Part shown: positions 8,991 through 17,720 of the stretch, piece after piece
How positions within the stretch are numbered: position 1 is the stretch's first letter
Layout of the letters: each line of letters opens with the position of its first letter
NCBI RefSeq assembly: GCF_035621455.1
Contig: NZ_CP141822.1
Location: 2,666,001-2,730,000 of the forward strand
Origin: Vibrio natriegens NBRC 15636 = ATCC 14048 = DSM 759
GTDB taxonomy: Bacteria > Pseudomonadota > Gammaproteobacteria > Enterobacterales > Vibrionaceae
Length of the DNA: 64,000 nt
Direction of reading: 5' to 3'
Made by a program: the position numbers and the translations under genes
The notes under the pieces: generated by a model
The model's input: the letters and a program-made list of their open reading frames with translations, nothing else
What the model was told of the DNA's origin: nothing
The model's database searches: none

Positions 8991-9089
8991 TTAGATCATG
9001 ATGATCTAAACGCTTTTGGACACCAGCAGGCCAAAAGCCTTACAAAGTTAGAAATAAAACGATAAGGAGAACGACATGTTCTCCTTATC
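8991..9089 (+). promoter_or_regulatory. Three successive hairpins before rdgB
   Basis: The 133-base gap between the DUF4426 gene and rdgB holds a palindrome TTAGATCATGATGATCTAA (8991-9009), an inverted repeat GCTTTTGG/CCAAAAGC (about 9012-9038), and a perfect 12-bp stem GATAAGGAGAAC/GTTCTCCTTATC (9061-9072 and 9078-9089). None has a T-run. The last sequesters an AAGGAG sequence. Confidence 0.6.
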
Positions 9090-9108
9090 ACAATGAAAAG
9101 AGAACCCC

Positions 9109-9711
9109 ATGAAAAAGATTGTGTTAGCAACCGGCAACCAAGGCAAAGTACGTGAGATGGCTGATTTGCTCTCCGATTTCGGATTCGAAGTATTAGCACA
9201 AAGCGAATTCAACGTCTCTGAAGTTGCAGAAACAGGCACCACGTTTATTGAAAACGCGATCATCAAAGCCCGCCACGCAGCACAAGAAACCGGCCTACCG
9301 GCAATCGCTGATGATTCTGGTTTAGAAGTCGACTACCTTAACGGTGCACCTGGCATCTACTCTGCGCGTTACGCAGGCGAAGGCGCGACAGATCAAGACA
9401 ACTTAGAAAAGCTGTTAAAAGCAATGGAAGGTGTGCCAGAGGCGGAGCGCACCGCACGTTTCCACTGCGTATTGGTTCTGATGCGTCATAAAGACGATCC
9501 AACGCCTGTCGTTTGTCATGGCAAATGGGAAGGCCGTATCCTGACAGAAGCACACGGTGAGAATGGCTTTGGCTATGACCCTGTCTTTTTCGTACCAGAG
9601 GATAACTGCGCATCTGCGGAGCTAGAACCTGCGCGTAAAAAGCAGCTATCACACCGTGGTAAAGCGCTTAAGTCTCTGTTTGCTCAGCTGTCTGAACAAG
9701 CCGCTCAGTAA
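9109..9711 (+). CDS. rdgB: XTP/dITP pyrophosphatase RdgB
   Basis: 200 aa Ham1-family house-cleaning enzyme. It hydrolyses dITP, XTP and related deaminated purine nucleotides to monophosphates so they are not incorporated into DNA. Family marks: V-L-A-T-G-N-Q-G-K near residues 4-12, [10 protein letters not shown] near 44-53, A-I-A-D-D-S-G-L near 65-72, and G-F-G-Y-D-P-V-F-F near 147-155. The ATG start matches the family. hemW follows after 11 bases and the two are probably cotranscribed, as in E. coli. Confidence 0.97.
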   Translation: MKKIVLATGNQGKVREMADLLSDFGFEVLAQSEFNVSEVAETGTTFIENAIIKARHAAQETGLPAIADDSGLEVDYLNGAPGIYSARYAGEGATDQDNLEKLLKAMEGVPEAERTARFHCVLVLMRHKDDPTPVVCHGKWEGRILTEAHGENGFGYDPVFFVPEDNCASAELEPARKKQLSHRGKALKSLFAQLSEQAAQ

Positions 9712-9722
9712 GGTAAACGAGT

Positions 9723-10904
9723 TTGACCATATTAACGCCCCCAGCACTCAGTCTCTATGTTCACATCCCATGGTGTGTGCAAAAGTGCCCATACTGTGAT
9801 TTCAACTCGCATGAGCTCAAGGCAGAGATCCCAGAAGAGCAATACATCAACGCCCTGCTGGAAGATCTGGATACCGACATTGAGAAGTATCGCTTGAACG
9901 ATGCGCCGCGTCCTCTGCATTCGATCTTTATCGGAGGCGGTACGCCTAGCCTGATTTCAGCACAAGGGATTGAGCGCCTGTTAAAAGGCATTGAAGAACG
10001 TATTCCATTCAAAACTGACATCGAAATTACGATGGAAGCTAACCCGGGCACAATTGAAGCGGAACGTTTTGCCGGCTATCGAAAAGCAGGGGTGACGCGT
10101 ATTTCCATTGGTGTGCAAAGTTTTGAGCAAGAGAAGCTAGAGCGTCTTGGTCGGATTCATGGCAAAGATGAGGCCGTCAATGCGGCTAACCTTGCTCACC
10201 AAATTGGCTTAAATAGCTTTAATCTGGATTTAATGCACGGCTTGCCAGATCAAAGTATTGAGCAGGCTCTGGCCGATTTGGACAAAGCGATTGAACTGGC
10301 ACCGCCGCACCTGTCTTGGTATCAGCTCACCATTGAGCCGAATACTATGTTCTACTACAAGCCGCCGACGCTACCTGACGACGATGACTTATGGGACATC
10401 TTCGAGCTAGGACATAAAAAACTGGCGGCTGCTGGGTACGTACAATACGAGATTTCTGGTTACAGTAAGCCGGGATTCCAGTGCCAGCACAACCTCAACT
10501 ACTGGCGCTTTGGGGATTACCTCGGCATTGGTTGTGGCTCACACGGTAAGCTGAGTTTTGCTGATGGGCGTATCATTCGTACCACAAAAGTAAAACACCC
10601 TCGTGGGTATCTTGCTGCATACCAAAATATGGTTAAGCCGTACCTGCATACTGAACAATTCGTCGAAGATGAAGACCGTCCGTTTGAGTTCTTTATGAAC
10701 CGTTTTCGCTTAATGGAAGCGTGTCCAAAACAAGACTTTATCGACACTACAGGGTTACCACTGAGTAGCATTCAAGACACCATCGACTGGGCGTTAGAGC
10801 TGGGGTATTTGAGTGAGACAGAAACACATTGGCAAATCACTGAAAAAGGTAAGCTTTTCCTGAACGACTTGCTCGAAGCGTTTATGGCAGAAGAAGACGA
10901 ATAA
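9723..10904 (+). CDS. hemW: Heme chaperone HemW (radical SAM)
   Basis: 393 aa with a TTG start at 9723 preceded by AAGG. Radical SAM protein of the HemN-like family lacking coproporphyrinogen oxidase function; HemW binds heme and delivers it to membrane respiratory proteins. The cluster motif C-V-Q-K-C-P-Y-C is at residues 18-25. G-G-G-T-P-S near 81-86 and the N-P-G-T strand follow, and the C-terminal HemN domain is present. The single CX3CX2C without the extra upstream cysteine of HemN supports HemW. It is downstream of rdgB and followed by a strong terminator. Confidence 0.94.
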   Translation: MTILTPPALSLYVHIPWCVQKCPYCDFNSHELKAEIPEEQYINALLEDLDTDIEKYRLNDAPRPLHSIFIGGGTPSLISAQGIERLLKGIEERIPFKTDIEITMEANPGTIEAERFAGYRKAGVTRISIGVQSFEQEKLERLGRIHGKDEAVNAANLAHQIGLNSFNLDLMHGLPDQSIEQALADLDKAIELAPPHLSWYQLTIEPNTMFYYKPPTLPDDDDLWDIFELGHKKLAAAGYVQYEISGYSKPGFQCQHNLNYWRFGDYLGIGCGSHGKLSFADGRIIRTTKVKHPRGYLAAYQNMVKPYLHTEQFVEDEDRPFEFFMNRFRLMEACPKQDFIDTTGLPLSSIQDTIDWALELGYLSETETHWQITEKGKLFLNDLLEAFMAEEDE

Positions 10905-10926
10905 GCGTATCTGATATCAAGCGATA

Positions 10927-10960
10927 AAAAATGCCTCTCTATGTGAGAGGCATTTTATTT
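10927..10960 (+). terminator. Terminator after hemW (bidirectional)
   Basis: Stem AAATGCCTCTC/GAGAGGCATTT with a short loop, flanked by A-run and T-run. It serves the convergent hemW and glsA. Confidence 0.9.
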
Positions 10961-10982
10961 ATTCTGAGAAAAATGGCCAGCT

Positions 10983-11903
10983 CTAGAAAATGGAACGACC
11001 GATTCGCTCAGAAAGCAATTCCAAAGCTTTAGTGCCAGCTAATGAGTTACCAGCGGGGTCGAGCTCCGGAGACCAGACTGCAATCGTCATATCCCCCGGT
11101 ACGACGGCAATAATGCCGCCGCCCACGCCAGATTTGCCCGGCATACCGACTCGGTAGGCAAACTCACCTGCGCCGTCATAAAGCCCACACGTTGCGAGCA
11201 GCGCATTCAACTGCTTAGTTTGAGTCGGTGAGACAATCGGCTTCCCGGTATGCACAGACGTACCTTTGTTGGCTAAATAGCTAAAGGTTTTCGCCAAATC
11301 AACACAGCTCATCTTCAATGCGCAGGCGTGGAAATAGTTTTGCAGCACTGGAATAACTTCATTCTCGAAGTTACCAAATGAGCGCATCAGATAAGCAATC
11401 GCAGCGTTGCGGTCACCATGCATCATTTCAGAAGCGGCCACCACTTTGTCGTACACAATGTGGGTATCGCCGGAAAGCTGACGAACAAATTCAAGCAAGC
11501 GCTGACGCGGTGCAGACAAACGGCTTTGCAGCAGATCGGCAACCACTATCGCACCAGCGTTGATGAACGGGTTACGTGGAATGCCCTGCTCCATCTCTAA
11601 CTGGATTAAAGAGTTAAAAGCCTGGCCAGAAGGCTCTTTGCCTACCCTTGCCCATATTTCTTCTTGTTTATATAAGCACATCGCCAGCGTCAGGCTCAGG
11701 GCTTTAGAAATAGACTGGATAGAAAAAGGCTCGTCGGCGTCTCCCGCCTTAATCACTTCGCCGTCATTGGTGTATACCGCAATACCTAACTTGTTGCTGG
11801 GCACTTTTGCCAGAGCTGGAATGTAGTCTGCTACTTTTCCCTGACCGATCAAAGGACGAACTTCGGTCAGAATATCTGTCAAAATTTCCACTGTAGGTTT
11901 CAT
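10983..11903 (-). CDS. glsA: Glutaminase (GlsA/YneH type)
   Basis: 306 aa serine-dependent beta-lactamase-like glutaminase that hydrolyses L-glutamine to glutamate and ammonia. The S-x-x-K catalytic pair is seen in S-I-Q-S-I-S-K (Ser64, Lys67). [13 protein letters not shown], with the substrate-binding Asn, and the C-terminal G-K-S-G-V-G-G-G motif are also present. Length is typical. It stands alone on the minus strand with its own promoter region upstream. A role in acid resistance or nitrogen metabolism is possible; the sequence does not decide. Confidence 0.94.
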   Translation of the reverse strand: MKPTVEILTDILTEVRPLIGQGKVADYIPALAKVPSNKLGIAVYTNDGEVIKAGDADEPFSIQSISKALSLTLAMCLYKQEEIWARVGKEPSGQAFNSLIQLEMEQGIPRNPFINAGAIVVADLLQSRLSAPRQRLLEFVRQLSGDTHIVYDKVVAASEMMHGDRNAAIAYLMRSFGNFENEVIPVLQNYFHACALKMSCVDLAKTFSYLANKGTSVHTGKPIVSPTQTKQLNALLATCGLYDGAGEFAYRVGMPGKSGVGGGIIAVVPGDMTIAVWSPELDPAGNSLAGTKALELLSERIGRSIF

Positions 11904-11937
11904 TGTTCACCTTATTATCACTGATTTAATTCAGAGG

Positions 11938-11972
11938 TAAAAAAAGCCAACAGTGTGTTGGCTTTTCAAATA
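11938..11972 (-). terminator. Terminator of the trmB-methylase operon
   Basis: On the minus strand a stem AAAGCCAACA/TGTTGGCTTT is followed by a long T-run. It lies 20 bases after the stop of the methylase gene and upstream of the glsA start. Confidence 0.88.
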
Positions 11973-11991
11973 TTCGTTATCGAACAATCAA

Positions 11992-13020
11992 TTATGGTTT
12001 CACTGCCACAATAATGTTGCGGTTGATAGATTGATCCACACGGTGAAGATAACCGATATAAGGGTCTTCTGAAAGCACCTTCCATCCCTGTTCTTCAAAT
12101 AATGCCGCGACATCTTTCCATTTCAGTGTGAACTCGTTGAAAGACAACACCACTGAGCCTTGCTTTTTCAGTACCACTTTCCATGCAGGCAGGGCTTCTT
12201 TTAATAGCTCTAACGGGCTGCGGTTCAGTTTGCTGTCTTTGGCATTTTTACTGCCGTGCTGCACGCCGTAAGGCAAGTCAGACACCATGACATCCACCGA
12301 GTTCTTCTTCACAACTTGGTCTGCGATACGGGTATCCGCCGAGTACAGCTTCATGGTCTGAAGGTTACCTTGGTTGTAATCTTCTTTTGTCGCTGCGGCT
12401 TCAACCACGAAACCATCGGCCACTTTTTTACCACCAGAAGTGCGCTTTTCTTTGCTCACTTTATGCTTAAAGCGACCGTTCTTCATAAACTTAACGACGA
12501 AGGTTTGGATCTCTTGAACCCATTTCTGGTTGATCTCAACACCCACCACGTTCAAGCCATGGATCAAACCTTCAAATAGTGTTGTACCCTTACCACACAT
12601 CGGATCCATTAACGTCAGTTGCGCGCTATCTGTGTTAGCGGCACTCACGCCAAGGTTTACCATCAAACGCGTAAACTGTTCGTTTGTTTTTCCGGTATAA
12701 CGCAGGATCTGACTCATGCTCTCAGGGAAAGTGTTGAACGCAGGCGCCTGAATTGGACGTAGCAAACCATCTTCACGCACTTCAAACAGCGCGTAGTAGA
12801 TAGATGATGCGGCAATCTTGCGTGACTGCTCGTCGTTGAGCGCTTCTGCACACGAGAACACCAATGCTGCAGGTAAGCCGACATCTTTACTGCCAATTTC
12901 AGTCACTTCAACACCTTCAGCAGCCAGCATTGCTTTTAGCTCTGAACATGCGATGGTCATTGCGCTATCAAAATAAATACGGTTGTGGCCCGGATTCGCT
13001 AATATCGCATAGTGGTACAT
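11992..13020 (-). CDS. TRM11-like SAM-dependent RNA/DNA methyltransferase
   Basis: 342 aa from the ATG at 13020, chosen over an upstream ATG at 13062 (356 aa) because AAGGAG lies 7 bases before it and the longer form would run into trmB. SAM motif I is D-P-M-C-G-K-G-T-T-L near residue 138; the amino-methylase motif IV is S-D-L-P-Y-G-V-Q in the distal half. This pattern fits the UPF0020/TRM11 group, members of which methylate guanosine N2 in tRNA or rRNA. No THUMP domain is obvious. It is closely downstream of trmB (11 bases between stop and start), so a tRNA substrate is a reasonable inference, not shown. Confidence 0.8.
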   Translation of the reverse strand: MYHYAILANPGHNRIYFDSAMTIACSELKAMLAAEGVEVTEIGSKDVGLPAALVFSCAEALNDEQSRKIAASSIYYALFEVREDGLLRPIQAPAFNTFPESMSQILRYTGKTNEQFTRLMVNLGVSAANTDSAQLTLMDPMCGKGTTLFEGLIHGLNVVGVEINQKWVQEIQTFVVKFMKNGRFKHKVSKEKRTSGGKKVADGFVVEAAATKEDYNQGNLQTMKLYSADTRIADQVVKKNSVDVMVSDLPYGVQHGSKNAKDSKLNRSPLELLKEALPAWKVVLKKQGSVVLSFNEFTLKWKDVAALFEEQGWKVLSEDPYIGYLHRVDQSINRNIIVAVKP

Positions 13021-13031
13021 CACCTGGCTCC

Positions 13032-13751
13032 TTAAGCAGTACGCTTGAATTTGATGTCCCACACACCGTGACCAAGACGGTGGCCGCGAGCTTCAAACTT
13101 AGTCAATGGACGCTCTTCAGGGCGAGGAACAAAGTCACCTTCTTCAGCAATATTTTCAAAGCCTGGTGCCTGGTTCATGATTTCAATCATGTGCTCAGCG
13201 TAGTTTTCCCAGTCCGTTGCCATATGGAAGATACCCTCATTAGGGATAAGCTTCTGGCGAACCATTTCAGCAAACTCTAGCTGTACGATACGACGCTTGT
13301 GGTGACGTTTTTTGTGCCATGGGTCAGGGAAGAACAGTTGTAGAGTCGCCAAGCTATCATTTGGGATCATGTGCTCAAACACTTCAACCGCATCGTGACA
13401 CATTACGCGCAGGTTAGTCAGACCCGCTTCACGTGCATCAGCAAGACAAGCGCCAACACCTGGGCTATGTACTTCAATACCGATGAAGTTTTTCTCAGGT
13501 GCGTTCTTTGCCATTTCAACCAGTGAAGCGCCCATACCAAAACCGATCTCAAGTACAACCGGGTTGTCGTTACCAAAGACTTCTTTCCAATCAAGAAGTT
13601 CTGCTTTGTAATCGATACCCATCGTTGGCCAGCACTCATTCATCGCACTCTCTTGGCCCTTAGTTAGGCGGCCTTCGCGACGAACGAAACTGCGGATTTT
13701 ACGGATCAGTTTGCCGTCTTCGTTGTATTCGTTAGTGGTTACTTCACTCAT
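13032..13751 (-). CDS. trmB: tRNA (guanine-N7)-methyltransferase TrmB
   Basis: 239 aa from the ATG at 13751; an ATG five codons earlier (13766) is also open, but M-S-E-V-T-T-N-E-Y is the family start and gives the E. coli length. It makes m7G46 in the variable loop of several tRNAs. SAM-binding [10 protein letters not shown] near residues 72-81, the [11 protein letters not shown] motif near 145-155, and the C-terminal [11 protein letters not shown] are all present. It is first of a two-gene operon with the TRM11-like gene and divergent from mutY, the conserved trmB-mutY arrangement. Confidence 0.96.
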   Translation of the reverse strand: MSEVTTNEYNEDGKLIRKIRSFVRREGRLTKGQESAMNECWPTMGIDYKAELLDWKEVFGNDNPVVLEIGFGMGASLVEMAKNAPEKNFIGIEVHSPGVGACLADAREAGLTNLRVMCHDAVEVFEHMIPNDSLATLQLFFPDPWHKKRHHKRRIVQLEFAEMVRQKLIPNEGIFHMATDWENYAEHMIEIMNQAPGFENIAEEGDFVPRPEERPLTKFEARGHRLGHGVWDIKFKRTA

Positions 13752-13956
13752 TGATTTTGCCTGCACATTGATTAATCAAAGCGGGGATTATCCAAAGAAT
13801 TTACTCGGGTGCAAGTTTTTGTTGAGCTCTCGGTCTATCATGACTCAAAAGCTATGATGATCCCTGTAATATCCCCACACTTTATCCGTTGTACTTATCA
13901 CCCAATATATGTGGTGCAATTTTGCTCCTAACCAATAATAGAATACAGAGCAAGTC

Positions 13957-15033
13957 GTGACCCCTTTCGCCAGTGCCATTTTAGAATGGTATGACGCATA
14001 TGGAAGAAAAGATCTTCCGTGGCAACAGAACAAAACCGCATACAGTGTCTGGTTGTCTGAAATCATGCTTCAGCAAACACAGGTCACTACGGTGATTCCT
14101 TATTACCAACGCTTTTTAGAGCGATTTCCGACCGTGGTCGATCTTGCTAATGCAGAGCAAGATGAAGTGCTGCACCTATGGACGGGTCTCGGTTATTACG
14201 CCCGAGCACGCAACCTTCATAAAGCAGCAAAAGAGGTGGCCCAAACATATAACGGTGAATTCCCTCTAGATATCGAGCAAATGAATGCACTGCCAGGCAT
14301 TGGCCGCTCAACTGCGGCTGCTGTACTGTCATCCGTACATAAACAGCCTCATGCGATCCTCGATGGTAACGTGAAGCGAACACTTTCTCGATGCTTTGCC
14401 GTTGAAGGATGGCCGGGCCAGAAGAAAGTGGAAAACAAGTTGTGGGAAATTGCCGAGGCACATACCCCACAAACAGATGTCGACAAATATAACCAAGCCA
14501 TGATGGACATGGGGGCGATGGTCTGCACACGCAGCAAACCCAAATGCACACTATGTCCTGTTGCTGATCTTTGTGTAGCGAAAAAACAAGGTAATATCCT
14601 CGACTACCCTGGTAAAAAGCCCAAGAAAGACAAACCGGTGAAGCAAACCCGCTTTGTCATGCTGCATCATAAAAATGCAAATGGGCACGAAGTATGGCTG
14701 GAACAAAGACCTCAAACTGGAATTTGGGGCGGGCTTTTCTGCTTTCCACAAACCGAACATGTTGATGTCGAAAGCGATATTGATTTGCTGTTGGAACAAC
14801 GCGGCATTCAAACCAATGACATTAAAGAGCAGCAAACGCTGATCACTTTCCGCCATACCTTTAGTCATTACCATCTCGATATCACACCAATTTTGATTGA
14901 CCTGTCAAAGCAACCCGACGTGATAATGGAAGGTAACAAAGGTCTTTGGTATAACTTATCTAAACCTGAAGAAGTAGGCTTAGCCGCGCCAGTTAAACTA
15001 TTGCTGGAAACGCTACCCCACGAACTTCGTTAA
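13957..15033 (+). CDS. mutY: A/G-specific adenine glycosylase MutY
   Basis: 358 aa with a GTG start at 13957, the usual family start ([11 protein letters not shown]). Removes adenine mispaired with 8-oxoguanine. The catalytic Glu is in S-E-I-M-L-Q-Q-T-Q (Glu35). The helix-hairpin-helix is [12 protein letters not shown] near 110-121, followed by I-L-D-G-N-V-K-R with the catalytic Asp. The 4Fe-4S cluster cysteines [17 protein letters not shown] are near 190-206, and the NUDIX-like 8-oxoG recognition domain ends the protein. It is followed by yggX, as in E. coli. Confidence 0.97.
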   Translation: MTPFASAILEWYDAYGRKDLPWQQNKTAYSVWLSEIMLQQTQVTTVIPYYQRFLERFPTVVDLANAEQDEVLHLWTGLGYYARARNLHKAAKEVAQTYNGEFPLDIEQMNALPGIGRSTAAAVLSSVHKQPHAILDGNVKRTLSRCFAVEGWPGQKKVENKLWEIAEAHTPQTDVDKYNQAMMDMGAMVCTRSKPKCTLCPVADLCVAKKQGNILDYPGKKPKKDKPVKQTRFVMLHHKNANGHEVWLEQRPQTGIWGGLFCFPQTEHVDVESDIDLLLEQRGIQTNDIKEQQTLITFRHTFSHYHLDITPILIDLSKQPDVIMEGNKGLWYNLSKPEEVGLAAPVKLLLETLPHELR

Positions 15034-15052
15034 TTGAATGCAAGGAGTCATT

Positions 15053-15325
15053 ATGAGCCGCACTGTGTTTTGTGCTCGACTAAAGAAAGAAGGCGAAGGT
15101 CTAGACTTTCAACTTTACCCAGGTGAGCTAGGTAAACGTATTTTTGATAATATCTCTAAAGAAGCTTGGGCTGAATGGCAACACAAACAAACCATGTTGA
15201 TCAACGAAAAGAAGCTTAACATGATGGATCCAGAGCATCGTAAACTGATCGAAACTGAAATGGTGAACTTCCTGTTCGAAGGCAAAGACGTTCACATCGA
15301 TGGTTACACACCACCTAGCGAATAA
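15053..15325 (+). CDS. yggX: Fe2+-trafficking protein YggX
   Basis: 90 aa from the ATG at 15053, which has AAGGAG 6 bases upstream; an ATG five codons earlier is not supported. Small protein linked to iron-sulfur cluster protection and oxidative stress resistance. The conserved start [10 protein letters not shown] with Cys7 and the Y-P-G-E-L-G-K-R motif are present. Located between mutY, itself a 4Fe-4S enzyme, and mltC, the conserved order. Confidence 0.96.
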   Translation: MSRTVFCARLKKEGEGLDFQLYPGELGKRIFDNISKEAWAEWQHKQTMLINEKKLNMMDPEHRKLIETEMVNFLFEGKDVHIDGYTPPSE

Positions 15326-15357
15326 CTTGTTAAAATAAAATAAGTTTATTCAGAAAC

Positions 15358-15389
15358 AATGACATCACATAGAACCTTGTGGTGTCATT
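15358..15389 (+). promoter_or_regulatory. Inverted repeat between yggX and mltC
   Basis: AATGACA-x-CACA pairs with TGTG-x-TGTCATT around an 8-base loop. There is no T-run; it may be a weak or partial terminator or an mltC leader structure. Confidence 0.45.
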
Positions 15390-15417
15390 GCCACACCATC
15401 CCATCAAATAATTAGCC

Positions 15418-16560
15418 ATGAAAAAAATTGTCTTTATCGTTGCAGCCCTTCTATTAACGGCAGGCTGTAGTCGCGAGGTCGTCGAAAAGTTTTATGATGT
15501 CGAGTACGAGCCAACCAATCGCTTCGCCAATAACTTAGCCGAGTTACCAGGACAATTTGAGAAAGACACCGCAGCTCTCGATTCGTTGATCAATAGCTTC
15601 TCCGGTAATATCCAAAAAAAATGGGGAAAACGAGAAGTTAAGCTCGCAGGTAAAAGCAATTACGTAAAATATATCGATAACTACCTCAGTCGCGCTGAAG
15701 TTGATTTCCAAAAAGGCGTGATCACTATAGAAACCGTATCGCCAACCGAACCACAAAAGCACCTCAAAAACGCCATCATCACAACACTACTCACTCCTGA
15801 TGATCCGGCGAATGTCGATCTATTTTCTTCCAAAGATATCAAACTTGAAGGTCAGCCTTTTCTCTATAAACAAGTCGTCGACCAAGATAACAAGCCCATT
15901 CAGTGGTCATGGCGAGCTAACCGCTTTGCCGATTACCTGCTTAACCACGAAATAAAAACCAAAGACGTCGACTTCAAAAAAGCGTACTACGTAGAAATTC
16001 CCATGGTGGAAGATCACTTCATCCAACGCAGCTATCAATATGCGAACATCGTGCGCCGAGCCGCAGAGAAATACGACATCCCCGAAGATTTAATTTACGC
16101 CATTATCAAAACAGAAAGCAGTTTTAATCCATATGCCGTCAGTTGGGCGAATGCCTATGGCTTGATGCAAGTCGTACCAAAAACAGCAGGCAGAGACGTT
16201 TTCGCGCTGGTAAAAAATCGCTCGGGCCAACCAAGCCCAGAGTATTTGTTTAACCCAGAAAACAATATTGATACCGGAACGGCTTACTTCTACATCTTGA
16301 AGAATCGTTATTTAAAAGATGTTAGTCACCCGACCTCGCTCGAATACAGTATGATATCCGCGTACAACGGCGGTACTGGTGGCGTTCTCAATACCTTTAA
16401 CCGCAGTGACCGAAAACGTGCGATGCGGGATCTGAATTCTCTGCAACCTAACCAGGTTTATTGGGCACTAACTAAAAAACATCCCAATGCAGAAGCACGA
16501 CGCTACCTAGAAAAAGTTACAAATTTCAAAAAGGAATTTAACTCTGTGCAAACTTTCTAG
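15418..16560 (+). CDS. mltC: Membrane-bound lytic murein transglycosylase C
   Basis: 380 aa outer-membrane lipoprotein. Lipobox L-L-L-T-A-G-C with Cys at about residue 17. An N-terminal DUF3393 domain (about 45-190) precedes the SLT catalytic domain: catalytic Glu in I-I-K-T-E-S-S-F-N-P near residue 238, Y-G-L-M-Q-V near 253 and S-A-Y-N-G-G near 319. It cleaves peptidoglycan glycan strands, leaving 1,6-anhydromuramic ends. Last of the mutY-yggX-mltC run. The N-terminus is placed at the ATG that gives a proper signal peptide. Confidence 0.96.
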   Translation: MKKIVFIVAALLLTAGCSREVVEKFYDVEYEPTNRFANNLAELPGQFEKDTAALDSLINSFSGNIQKKWGKREVKLAGKSNYVKYIDNYLSRAEVDFQKGVITIETVSPTEPQKHLKNAIITTLLTPDDPANVDLFSSKDIKLEGQPFLYKQVVDQDNKPIQWSWRANRFADYLLNHEIKTKDVDFKKAYYVEIPMVEDHFIQRSYQYANIVRRAAEKYDIPEDLIYAIIKTESSFNPYAVSWANAYGLMQVVPKTAGRDVFALVKNRSGQPSPEYLFNPENNIDTGTAYFYILKNRYLKDVSHPTSLEYSMISAYNGGTGGVLNTFNRSDRKRAMRDLNSLQPNQVYWALTKKHPNAEARRYLEKVTNFKKEFNSVQTF

Positions 16561-16589
16561 CACGAGTTGAACAAAAAGCGTTCGAACAA

Positions 16590-16624
16590 CCACTTTTTTG
16601 AAATTATTTAAAAAAAGTGGTTGA
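16590..16624 (+). terminator. Inverted repeat after mltC
   Basis: AACCACTTTTTT pairs with AAAAAAGTGGTT. The second arm ends inside the -35 hexamer of the tRNA promoter. It could terminate mltC transcripts on the plus strand only weakly, because no U-run follows. Confidence 0.4.
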
Positions 16625-16649
16625 CGGAAAGCGGGAAAATCCGTTTAAT
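16621..16649 (+). promoter_or_regulatory. sigma-70 promoter of tRNA array 1
   Basis: TTGACG, a 17-base spacer, then TTTAAT, with a GC-rich discriminator before the first tRNA-Phe. The spacer and -10 region closely match the promoter at 19541. Confidence 0.8.
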
Positions 16650-16660
16650 AGCGCTCCGTT

Positions 16661-16736
16661 GCCCGGATAGCTCAGTCGGTAGAGCAGAGGATTGAAAATC
16701 CTCGTGTCGGTGGTTCGATTCCGCCTCCGGGCACCA
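16661..16736 (+). tRNA. tRNA-Phe (GAA)
   Basis: 76 nt with encoded CCA. Acceptor stem GCCCGGA/TCCGGGC; anticodon loop TTGAAAA reads GAA. First gene of array 1. Confidence 0.98.
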
Positions 16737-16790
16737 CAGTTTATTAATTGTTGGTGCTTAGCACGAACAATAGTTAAAAGAATAAAGTGT

Positions 16791-16866
<76 letters not shown>

Positions 16867-16873
16867 TTCTTTT

Positions 16874-16949
16874 GCCTCGATAGCTCAGTCGGTAGAGCAG
16901 AGGATTGAAAATCCTCGTGTCGGTGGTTCGATTCCGCCTCGAGGCACCA
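16874..16949 (+). tRNA. tRNA-Phe (GAA), variant acceptor stem
   Basis: 76 nt, CCA encoded. Same body as the first tRNA-Phe, but the acceptor stem is GCCTCGA/TCGAGGC: two base pairs changed with compensation. Confidence 0.98.
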
Positions 16950-17021
16950 TTATTTGGTGCACTTGCTTAATCTAATTTGATTTGCAAGACACAAACAACT
17001 TCTTGTTGTTAAAAGAATAAT

Positions 17022-17097
17022 TCCTCCTTAGCTCAGTTGGTAGAGCGACGGACTGTTAATCCGCAGGTCGCTGGTTCGAGCCCAGCAGGAGGAGCCA
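17022..17097 (+). tRNA. tRNA-Asn (GTT)
   Basis: 76 nt, CCA encoded. Acceptor TCCTCCT/AGGAGGA; anticodon loop CTGTTAA reads GTT. Confidence 0.98.
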
Positions 17098-17166
17098 ATT
17101 TCTAGAGTTTCATTTAGTTGGAATTCTAAAAAAGAAGAGTCCACTCTTCTAAAAAGAATAAAGTGT

Positions 17167-17242
<76 letters not shown>

Positions 17243-17249
17243 TTCTTTT

Positions 17250-17325
17250 GCCTCGATAGCTCAGTCGGTAGAGCAGAGGATTGAAAATCCTCGTGTCGGT
17301 GGTTCGATTCCGCCTCGAGGCACCA
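17250..17325 (+). tRNA. tRNA-Phe (GAA), variant acceptor stem
   Basis: 76 nt, identical to the variant copy at 16874 (GCCTCGA/TCGAGGC acceptor). Confidence 0.98.
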
Positions 17326-17379
17326 TTATTTGGTGCACTTGCTTAATTTAATTGATTAGCAAGACACAAACAGAATAGT

Positions 17380-17455
17380 TCCTCCTTAGCTCAGTTGGTA
17401 GAGCGACGGACTGTTAATCCGCAGGTCGCTGGTTCGAGCCCAGCAGGAGGAGCCA
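17380..17455 (+). tRNA. tRNA-Asn (GTT)
   Basis: 76 nt, identical to the copy at 17022. Last gene of array 1. Confidence 0.98.
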
Positions 17456-17463
17456 CTTTCAAG

Positions 17464-17492
17464 AAGCCGCATCACATGATGCGGCTTTTTTT
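17464..17492 (+). terminator. Terminator of tRNA array 1
   Basis: Ten-bp stem AAGCCGCATC/GATGCGGCTT with an ACAT loop and a run of T. Nearly the same hairpin ends array 2. Confidence 0.93.
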
Positions 17493-17720
17493 TATCTATA
17501 TATTCTCCCCTACCCAATCACGACTTTCACTCATTCCACCACCCCACATATAAAGCTCGCTTCCTGAAAAACTTATTTCACGATAAAAATTTAATCTCCA
17601 TCATAGTTTAAACAAGCACTTGTAGGCGCTCATTTCCTTCTTCAATAAGATGCCTTGTCTATTCAATTTCTAAAATAAGCCATGCTTTGCATAGCAACTA
17701 AAAATTTTGTGAGCCCAAAT

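Noticed and set aside
16590..16624. Convincing rho-independent terminator for mltC
   Set aside because: The dyad is strong but has no U-tract after it and overlaps the tRNA promoter, so it is listed only at low confidence.
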